NCBI RefSeq assembly: GCF_022605725.1
Contig: NC_065552.1
Coordinates: 19,610,785-19,674,784, forward strand
Length of the DNA stretch: 64,000 bases
Direction: 5' to 3'
Source of the DNA: Anthonomus grandis grandis
Taxonomy: Eukaryota; Arthropoda; Insecta; Coleoptera; Curculionidae
In this document: positions 56,203 to 64,000 of the stretch, piece by piece
How positions within the stretch are numbered: position 1 is the stretch's first letter
How the letters are laid out: each line of letters begins with the position of its first letter
Made by a program: the position numbers and the translations under genes
Notes under the pieces: model-generated
Seen by the model: only the letters and a program-made list of their open reading frames with translations
What the model was told of the DNA's origin: nothing
The model's database searches: none

Positions 56203-56759
56203 AAAAATATCAGGTTTTGATTAATTAATGAAATATGTCCAAGCCAATAATCCTAAACTAGACCTACCTCTGCAGAATCTTATCAATAACTTCTTTAATA
56301 TAAAAAGTAGTAGTATTCATTGTAGTTACTTTTGCCTTATAACTATAACTAGCTGGAAGAATTTCTGCTACATCCATAGTAATTTATTTAAAATCACCCT
56401 TTCTTTTTTTTTTAGTGTCTTCAATCTGGTCTGCACAAATAATTATAACTTATTAATAGGTACCTACCTAGGTACCTAACTACTTTATTATTCAGCAACA
56501 AAAATTATAAAAAGAATATTTTTTTAATGATTCAAACATAAACACAACAACACAACTCCAACGAAACATATAACCATAGCATATAACACAACAATAACCT
56601 CAATTTTCTAGGCCAATGAAATCGCACATTAATGTCCTATGTTGAACTCGGTGGGATTGGTAAATATGCGGCCGGGAATGCCGGGATAAAATACTAAGGG
56701 GCCCATTCACTATAGTCGGATTACCGAACAGATGGAGTAAATGATGTGCGCGAAATATA
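56203..56759. other. MULE-1 right arm and spacer to MULE-2
   Basis: AT-rich sequence with a TAGGTACCTACCTAGGTACC simple repeat near 56460, then the MULE-1 right inverted repeat (about 56590-56669) and 81 bp of unique spacer. No gene recognised. Confidence 0.6.
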
Positions 56760-57209
56760 GGCCCGCCCGCGTAATTACTATCTATACTATTGTGCAGAGC
56801 CTGTCAGCTCTGTAAAAGAGTAGACTTAGTAATAGCGAAGAACGCAGTTTTAAGGATTTCTAACCATACTAGAGTGCAACGCGAGCCAGCTCTGGGCCAT
56901 AGTACAGATAGTAAATGTGTAATTGGCATTATGTATTAGTTTCATACTCTTAAATATACTCGACCACAGATCCCGATTATTATTTTCCAATTATTGCAAG
57001 GCGACAAGACGTGTACTTACAAGATGAAGATGTGTACTTAAAGACATAATTATAAAAAGTATATGAAAAAATCTAAACATATTATGTATAAAACACTTAA
57101 ATGTTTTTTATAATAGGTATGTCTTTGTGTGTATGTACTTAATAACAATTCTTAAAACATTTTAAAATCTTTATTTACATTTTTACATCATATGTATAAT
57201 ATATAAGTA

Positions 57210-57414
57210 CAGGGTGTCTCGAAAACATACCGACAAATTTTAAAGGTGACTTTACATTTAACACTTATTGCATGATATTTATGTCAGACACTAGTTCTGA
57301 ATAATGAAACGGTGTTGGAAGAAATTAAAGCAAACTTTTTTTTAGTAAACATATTAAGTACGTATATCCTTTAACATATTTTAAAGTTTATCGGTATACT
57401 TTCGTGACATCCTG
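57210..57414. repeat. 205-bp mariner-type miniature element
   Basis: Left end CAGGGTGTCTCGAAAACATA; right end on the minus strand CAGGATGTCACGAAAGTATA. Pairing continues through ACCGAYAAAYTTTAAA. TA precedes the left end; the right flank is TG. It lies in the MULE-2 arm. A further solo end (ACTGGGTGTCCCACAATT, minus strand) lies near 59395. Confidence 0.75.
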
Positions 57415-57516
57415 TGGCCGCATTTTACATTAAATTACATTTATATTAATGTGATTTTGCATTTTGTCTATTTTCAGATATAGCATCCTTTAATGATCGA
57501 AGATGTTTGCATTTTC

Positions 57517-60385
57517 TTACAGTAATTTCATTTTTAGCAGGCCTCCCAGCTTGTATTCTTCTAGATCCAGATGCCAGTCCTGGTCTTTGAGTCGACGAAT
57601 ATTCTTCATTTTTGAAAATAAAGTCATTACCTCTGCAGGCGCTTTAATCCTCTCCAATGACTTGTTCAAACGTATTATCATATTTGTTGCTTCAGGGGTA
57701 TTTTCGCTTTTCATTATTTGAACAATATTCAGGAGATTATCACTCAACGTTTGCATAGCAATTTCACGTTTCATATCAATACTCTGAGATTCAATCACTG
57801 AAGATGTTTGTAAAGCAATAGCACTTGATGGAAGGTCCTCTATTTCATCATGTAAACTGTTACCTTGAGTGAAACATGATATTTCATTGTCAGTAAAAGA
57901 GGTTGCCATCATGTTTTCAAAAAAAGTTGTATCAATATTCTCTCCCATAGCCAATTTAGCAAAGTCTTTCCGGTCATCTGATGATAGTCTTGGAATAATA
58001 TAGTAACTTAAAACATGAAAAGCTTCTTCCACAGTGCAAATGTGTTGTGTAAATGTGTACAAAATTTTCCGCCTACGCCTGACGGGCAATCACACATCCC
58101 AAAACATTCATGAACGCTGACAGTATACAATAATTTATCATCGCAGCTTGAAGAAACTAAATATTGACTATTTGATATGTTTTTGACCAGAAGATCTTTC
58201 GCTTTCTGCTTTAATTTGGAGTAAACCAAATCATTTTTATTTTTCCTATAATTTGCAAAAAATAAGAGTCGTTTCCTGTGATTAGTTTCAAAAACTTTTC
58301 AAACAAAATCGAGTAATGCGCAAGCGTTAAATGCTTTGCATCTTTGTAATACTAAATCCTTGAAGATCTTTATAGACGCTTCACAATAGTTATTAGTATT
58401 ATTACTCCTTGTGATTTTATCCGTTCTAAAAGCATATGCCCATTCATGTTTCCTTTTATATAAATCATCTATGTGCTTTTTAAGATTTTCGTATTTTGTC
58501 ATAAAGTCACTGTTTATGAAACTGTGATAGTCATACTCAAATTCTTCTATACAATTTAAGTAAATAATTTTTTGAAAACATTTCATAATTTCTTTTCTAT
58601 CATTTTTGTCAATTTTATGATTGCTATCCCAAAGCCAACGCCAGAACGCTTGGCAAAAATGAAAAGTGCAAAGTAGCAGTATGGAATTGGGAAATACAGC
58701 GCAAAGAGCATTTCTCTCCGCAGACGAATCATCAGTCATAATTATGACAGGAAAACCTTTTTTACCAAAGCCTGCATTACCCAAATTTTTCTGCAGTAAC
58801 GAAAAGATCATGGTATAATTTGCTTCGCTTTGTTCTATGTGTATTATGCACGCTAAAGGTATTGCCCCAATTTTATGTGCAGCGAAGACAAAGGTCACGC
58901 AGGAATTCATTTGATCGCAAGAACCGCTACTATCAATAAAAACCATTTCACTTGTAAATTCTCTCTCATGAGCTCTGGCCATTATAGGGGTCAGTAACAC
59001 AATTATCAATGGTTCTTCATTTATATAGACTTTTATTCCCAAATCTTCATAGGCTTTTAATTATTTTTTTTATAATTGTCAATATACTTTGGTTATCTCG
59101 TTGACCAAAATTTGTTTTCCTAAAATAAAACATATTAATAAAAAGCAATTGATTATATTATGTATTTTCTTTCACTTTCTGCTTTTTAAATCTCACTTTT
59201 TACATGTCTATTATTTACAAACAATTTGAAAAAAGTTGGAGTGGTTTTTAGGCAACGAATTTGTCAGGAGTAGGTTTTTAAAAATTATTTTGGGTAGTAG
59301 TCTCATGACTATTAAAAACCCATTTTTTTAAAATTTTTATCTCTACAAAAATAAAAACGTTATAGCCTGTGATGTTAATAATTGTGGGACACCCAGTATA
59401 CATAATATAGGAAGCAACTTACCGTCATTCTTCATGCAAGTTATAAATTTGCCGTTCATTAGGATTGATTTGAGGGTTTGAAATAACCTTCACAAATTTT
59501 TCCTCATTTTCAGTTTCTTGAAGTGTTAATTCATGGTACGATTTTGGACAAGATGGTGTCATGCCTTCGTTGAAATATATCCAGAATATTTGTTTTATTT
59601 CATTTGTTAGGCGCAAACTTGTATCTGATGAGTGTGTTTATATTTGATCTGAAATAATAATTAACTCATCTTATTTATCAATAAAATGTTTTCGGAAGCA
59701 CGGTTTTGGAATTTTTAAGGCTGCAATTTTGTTAAAGAAATATTTGAAAAAAAAATGACATGACGTCACGTCAAAAATTACTATTGAAAATGCCTTGTTC
59801 CTATGGCAACAAAGAAAAATATTTTATTCCAGGGCCTATGGTTGTAAATTTATTGTTTAAAATTAGGAAGAAACTTTACTTATTATTTTACTTGTTGTCA
59901 AAAATAGGTCAGATTTACGCACTGTATTTAAAAAGGTCAACTTTACGAAATAAAAAGCGTTCGTAAAGTGAATACTTTATGCGCGGTAGAAGAAAAAAAA
60001 TTAAAAAACACCTACACTTATAACGATATTTAATCCCTTCCTTAGCAAATCGTCATTTTTTATGGTATTTTTGTTAATTTTTTTAAATAAAAATGAAATA
60101 GTTGCCTCACAATTCTCAGTTTCTAACTCTGCTCTCACTTCTTTTATTGCACTTCACCTTATTGAAACTGCTATGGTGACATTTAAATACCTTCTTATAC
60201 TGGTATTTTTGAAGGGTAGGAAATGTATATCTCACAATCCAGTTCGTGCTAGTTATGGTACTAAATTTATTAATCCAGTTATTACACCACTCACTGTCAA
60301 GTAATTCCCCTTCATCACTTTTTTTTTTGCTTCTTATAGTTAAGGAATAATTATTTTCATTTTCATAACTGTTATTGAGAACCAC
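57517..60385 (-). pseudogene. MULE-2 transposase, decayed
   Basis: The N-terminus at 60385-60116 (WINKFSTITSTNWIVRYTFP, FKCHHSS) breaks near 60118. A piece at 59616-59425 resembles MULE-1 (EIKQIFWIYFNEGMTPSCPK). The DDE core at 59042-58299 has VFIDSSGSCDQ, IMTDDSSAERNAL, CTFHFCQAFWRWLW and NNTNNYCE. A SWIM finger (CDCPSGVGGKFCTH) lies at 58229-58070. The C-terminal domain runs 58089-57517. At least four frame breaks. Confidence 0.85.
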
Positions 60386-60662
60386 ATCCTCTCAGTCTAT
60401 GATTTTTAGAATATTATTTGGATATTTATCCATTTTAATAACTTGATTCATCAACACAAATAAACAAGAGCACTCACAGCTGCACTAGTCGGTATAAAAA
60501 AAATTAGATTAATAAGAGATTATGTTTACGTTTATAATACGAAGTAACTAAAGGCACGCTAGCGTGCCGCATTCTAATTTGGTCCAGGTACGCAAACACG
60601 TCACTCATTACGTCACGCACATGTTTATGATTTGAAACGCGCTTCGGCAAATGTTATCACAA

Positions 60663-60694
60663 GTCCGTCTGGCCTAGTGGTAAAGCCCCCTGAC
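60663..60694 (+). other. tRNA-like box A, possible SINE head
   Basis: GTCCGTCTGGCCTAGTGG resembles a tRNA 5' half; TGGCCTAGTGG fits the RNA polymerase III box A consensus. A weak box-B-like GTAGTCGAGTATCC lies about 140 bp further on, too far for a tRNA. It may be the broken 5' part of a tRNA-derived SINE inside MULE-2. Confidence 0.35.
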
Positions 60695-61011
60695 AAAAAC
60701 AAAAATTCCCCGATAAACATGTGTACAATCCTGCCACCAAATATGCACCTAAAGAATAATATAAATCACGCCAAGTCTTCGCGCGTGAAAAAATAAATCG
60801 TGATCTGTAGTCGAGTATCCTTAGGGGTACACACACCATGCGTATTATAATTACTACCTATACTACGGCCCAGAGCTGGCTCGTGCTGCACTCTAGTAAG
60901 GTTAGAAATACTTAAAACTGCGTTCTTCCCTATTACTAAGTCTACTGTTTTACAGAGCTAACTGGCTCTGCACAATAGTAATACGCTAGATAGTAATTAC
61001 GCGGCCCGCCC

Positions 61012-61271
61012 ATCGATGCAACCTTGGCAGATTTAGACGAGGATAATTATGCCTCTTTATTTTAAATTATTTTACCGTACAGCTTTGCTTTGAAAGCAGC
61101 TTTTTTTAAGATATAATACGGTCGCCTGTAAAATGGGTCCAAACCGATTTGGGGTTGTGCCAGGTAATGATATAATAATCCCTTTTAAGTATTTTGTTAT
61201 ATTAATATATTGGGGTTTACCGAAAAGGGATAGGTAATCATTTTAAGTAATCGTGCCAGGTCAAACATTTA
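61012..61271. other. Spacer with paired short repeats
   Basis: Between MULE-2 and Harbinger I. TGCCAGGT occurs twice in direct orientation (near 61149 and 61253). AATCCCTTTT and AAAAGGGAT form a loose hairpin between them. No gene is seen. Confidence 0.5.
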
Positions 61272-61423
61272 AGGTACGGTCTGTTTTGGGCGAGTAATGG
61301 AGGCGATTAAACGATGCGTTTAATCACTTACGTCTAATCGCCTCTGGTGGTCTGTATTCGTTGATAGCGTCAGTATTCGGTTAGTCTCCAATCAATCAGT
61401 AGTTTTTTAAAAACCGTCTTAAA

Positions 61424-62705
61424 ATGAGTACACGTGAACTTGTGATGGCAGCACAGTTGCTTATGGAAGAAGAAGCGGATGATGACATTTTGGTATTATC
61501 ATTATTGCATAAAAGGTGTAGAAAGGTTCATAACATGTTTGTTCAAAGAAGAAAGGAGGGATGTTTTAGTACTCTGATAATGAGACATTTAATTGATGAC
61601 GAAACCAAATTCAGAGAATACTTTAGGCTTACTAGATATCAGTTTAATGAACTTTTTAACCTTGTATCCGCTGACATAAAAAAATCTCCTACTAAATTTG
61701 TTAGAAGACCAATTACAGCTAAAGAAAAGCTTGCTTCGGTGCTAAGGTATTTCATGGTGAGAATCTGTTGTAATAGATTAAACCGAATTTTCTTTTAGGT
61801 TCTTGGCTACAGGAGAATCCTATCGTTCCATGGCATTTAATTATAGAATTTCCCATAATTACATTAGTGTTTTGGTACGAGATGTTTTGAAAGTGCTATA
61901 TAACAAGTTAGTGCCCGTGTTCTTGAAACAGCCCTCGAAAGAAGATTATCTTAGAATAGCTGGGCAGTTTGACGAGAAATGGAATTTCCCAAATTGCTGC
62001 GGAGCTATTGACGGAAAACACGTGCGTATTATTTGCCCACAGAACTCGGGCAGCTTGTTTTTTAACTACAAGTCATTCTTTTCTATTGTGTTGCTGGCGA
62101 TTGTTGACGCTGAATATAAATTTGTATGTATTGATGTTGGTTCATATGGAAAGGAAGGGGACAGTAATATCTTTAATAAGTCGTCTATGTTTCATCTTGT
62201 CAATAACGATAAATATATGCCAGAGGACAAACCTTTACCAAATTCAGATATACGATTACCCTATGTTATTCCTGGAGATGAAGCATTTAAACTCTCAAAA
62301 CATCTTCTTCGTCCATATCCGCGAGATCAGGCTAACATTAATATACAAAAGCGTGTCTTTAATTACGGCCTGTGTCGAGCACGAAGAACTTCAGAAAATG
62401 CATTTGGATTACTGTGTCAAACATTCAGGATTTTTTACACGCCAATTGCTGTACAATCTTCCACAGTAGATCTTATAATAACCATTGCATGTTGCTTACA
62501 CAATATGATAAGAACTTCTAGTCAAAGTTCTATAGAAGATATTGACTATGACATGCCCAAGGACAACATGATTAGATTAAATCCCTCGGGCGGAAGTTCA
62601 ACTGTTGAAGCATTTCAAATTAGAAATAGGTTTACAGAATTTTTCAATAGTCAAGAAGGCTCGGTGACCTGGCAGCTAAAGCACGTAACGGCAACAGATA
62701 ATTAG
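61424..62705 (+). CDS. Harbinger I transposase, intact
   Basis: Exon 1 (61424-61746) starts MSTRELVMAAQLLMEEEADD and ends EKLASVLR. A 52-nt GT-AG intron (61747-61798) follows. Exon 2 (61799-62705) starts FLATGESYRSMAFNYRIS. The protein is about 409 residues with GAIDGKHVRII, GDEAFKLS and SENAFGLL, plus FNYGLCRARR and a C-terminal VTWQLKH. The DDE_Tnp_4 nuclease excises and inserts the element at TTA/TAA. No stop or frameshift seen. Best candidate for an active enzyme in the window. Confidence 0.92.
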
Positions 62706-62799
62706 ATTTAGTTACTCTACAATCTTGAGTTAAATATCTTGTAATATTTTATTATGAAAATAAACAAATAAAACTATTACCTATCTAGACACACGTTTT

Positions 62800-63677
62800 T
62801 TATAACTCAGTTAAATTATAATTACTAAAAAGATCTGCGCAATCGGTAAATGCTTGAGAGTCCTGGATATCACATGAAGATTCTGTTGTACTATCGTAAT
62901 TGTAATGAGCTGATGTAAGAGAGGCACGTGAAGTGGAGGGAGTGGGACGGGATCCTGTTTGCGACATTTCCAATTCCATTCGAGAAATCAAGTCCAGTGT
63001 TTCTTTCTTTGCTTTGACTTGTAAATGAGGTGGAAAGGTGATAACTGTTTCAGCCATGCTCGCAAAAAAAGTTTTGATTGGATGGTTTTTGCCTGAAGAG
63101 GCAAATGATTCTTTTATTTCCTTAAACACGAGCTGTCTCTCGTTTTCTCTCTTGTTTCCAAGTGTTTCCAAAAGCTGCTCATTACCAATATGTTTCTTCT
63201 TTCTTTGGGGGCCTTCATTTATCTTTGTATCTATTTTTCCTGCACAATATGTCTCTTCTTTCTTGGTGCACCTTCATTTATACTTGTATCCAAATCTTGT
63301 GATTGTGGAGAATTAATTTCTGCCGTTGTATCGTCCTCTGCAATATCTTCCTTTTCTTCACCTGAAAAAACTTCTTGTGATTGTTCGGTTAATGTTTGCT
63401 TAGTTTCTGAATCACTTGATGCGCCTGCTTCTTCTTCTACTGACACATTGCATAAAGTTCTAAAAAACCATATATGACATGAGCTATAATAAAGTAGGTA
63501 GGTATATAAAAATGCTTTACTTTATATTGGATCTGGTTTGCTCTAAAAAGTTAAGAGCATTCATGTGCACCCATGTAATTGTAGCCTTCGCTGAGGAACC
63601 AGTGCTTTGTTTCATATCCTTCTTCTTTTTCCAATAAACATCTTTTAAACTTTTCCACCGAGTCTTGCATTCAGTGA
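62800..63677 (-). pseudogene. Harbinger I MADF partner, 5' part outside window
   Basis: An internal exon begins at 63677 after TTATTTCCAG with CKTRWKSLKDVYWKKKKDMK, the second MADF half. The following acidic part (63446-63231) runs into a 59-bp imperfect tandem duplication (63188-63305) that shifts the frame. The C-terminal block resumes at 63171 (PIKTFFASMAETVITFPPHL) to 62800. MADF exon 1 would lie beyond the window. The two genes converge with about 95 bp between stops. Confidence 0.75.
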
Positions 63678-64000
63678 CTGGAAATAATGTACGACATGAA
63701 AAAGTTCGAATTATATTAGTAGTTAATAGCTTAGTTTACACCAAAAAAAAACTATACTTGGGTTTTAAATTTGTTGTTTCGGAAAAAAAAACACAATTAT
63801 ATATATTGAAAGAAGTGTATAAAAATGATACGCAGTTTAAGATTTTAATAAAATTCCCTAATTGAAATGTAATTTGTTTTGACACAAAAGCATATCCTAT
63901 ATATACAGGCAGTACTTTTGTTGTTTATTAAATTTAGTATTCCGAAGAAAAATGTAATGCCACAAATATGTATGTAAATATTTTATGGGAAAAAAAAGTA
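63678..64000. other. Harbinger I MADF intron, no gene seen
   Basis: AT-rich sequence upstream (minus strand) of the last visible MADF acceptor. No exon with MADF features is recognisable before the window ends. Confidence 0.5.

Larger units (their letters stand above)
45805..56669 (-). mobile_element. MULE-1 (Mutator-like element)
   Basis: Inverted ends GCATATTTGCCAATCCCACC (45805) and, on the minus strand, GCATATTTACCAATCCCACC (56669) extend about 80 bp. A perfect 9-bp duplication GGCCGGGAA lies at 45796-45804 and 56670-56678. It holds a multi-exon MULE transposase gene (minus). It also holds a foldback repeat (46318-46719) and gypsy-2 (50334-56004). Confidence 0.9.
56769..61002 (-). mobile_element. 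MULE-2 with long terminal inverted repeats
   Basis: Inverted ends start GCGTAATTACTATCT on both sides and remain alignable for about 165 bp (56769-56935 against 61002-60838). The 9-bp duplication GGCCCGCCC is perfect (56760-56768, 61003-61011). It encloses a decayed MULE transposase gene on the minus strand. Its ends differ from MULE-1, so it is a separate family. It starts only 90 bp beyond the MULE-1 target duplication. Confidence 0.92.
61272..64000. mobile_element. PIF/Harbinger I, right end outside window
   Basis: The left end is AGGTACGGTCTGTTTTGGGC, preceded by TTA (61269-61271). A subterminal palindrome (GATTAAACGATGCGTTTAATC) lies within an outer repeat GAGGCGATTA / TAATCGCCTC. The transposase gene is compact and the MADF gene is tail-to-tail downstream of it, unlike the interleaved copies. 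The right terminus is not in the window. Confidence 0.8.

Noticed and set aside
1..64000. CRISPR array, bacterial operon, or phage content
   Set aside because: No regularly spaced repeats, no ribosome-binding sites with operons; introns and transposon families are eukaryotic.

Overview
The window looks like one large cluster of transposable elements in an insect-like genome. I found no rRNA, no complete tRNA, no CRISPR array and no gene that I would call a host gene. Base composition is AT-rich, introns follow GT-AG with T-rich acceptors, and every recognisable protein is a transposase, a transposon accessory protein or a retroelement polyprotein. The mix (PIF/Harbinger elements with MADF partners, SWIM-containing Mutator elements, DUF7869 proteins, P, rosa-like mariner, gypsy and BEL) fits a hemipteran or another arthropod. 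The species cannot be fixed from this window.

Layout. 738-2174: P-element transposase remnant. 3769-6337: intron-bearing Tc1-like element. 6338-8734: truncated Harbinger A. 8856-42779 is a deep nest. Harbinger B, the outermost layer, is broken by gypsy-1 (10627-25622). Gypsy-1 contains a DD41D mariner (22378-24748) and a DUF7869 transposon (11114-18910). The DUF7869 transposon contains Harbinger C (12133-14250), a 9-bp-TSD element (14369-15440) that itself holds a small Tc1-like element (14708-15326), and a DD34E Tc1 (16949-18844). The right arm of B is then occupied by Harbinger D (27640-30424) and Harbinger E (30428-42577). E carries F (33622-37063) and G (37067-42463) side by side at one TTA, and G carries H (39865-42394). 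A deleted BEL/Pao copy lies at 43270-45640. Two Mutator-like elements follow: MULE-1 (45805-56669, with a double-palindrome foldback and a nearly intact gypsy-2 inside) and MULE-2 (56769-61002). Harbinger I starts near 61272 and runs off the end; it has the cleanest transposase gene of the set.

How the parts relate. Most Harbinger copies carry two genes on opposite strands. The transposase (+) is split by an intron holding the 3' exons of the MADF gene (-), and transposase exon 2 sits inside the MADF gene's intron. Boundaries were found by matching inverted termini and target-site duplications by eye: TTA/TAA for Harbinger, TA for Tc1/mariner, 4 bp for gypsy, 9 bp for MULE. These let the order of insertions be read. 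Reading frames or splice structure of the older element resume across several junctions, which supports the nesting independently. Most genes are decayed by stops, frameshifts or deletions. The best preserved are the Harbinger I transposase, the Harbinger B and F transposase exons, the DD41D mariner (one stop) and the gypsy-2 polyprotein. All family names come from motif recognition, not database search.
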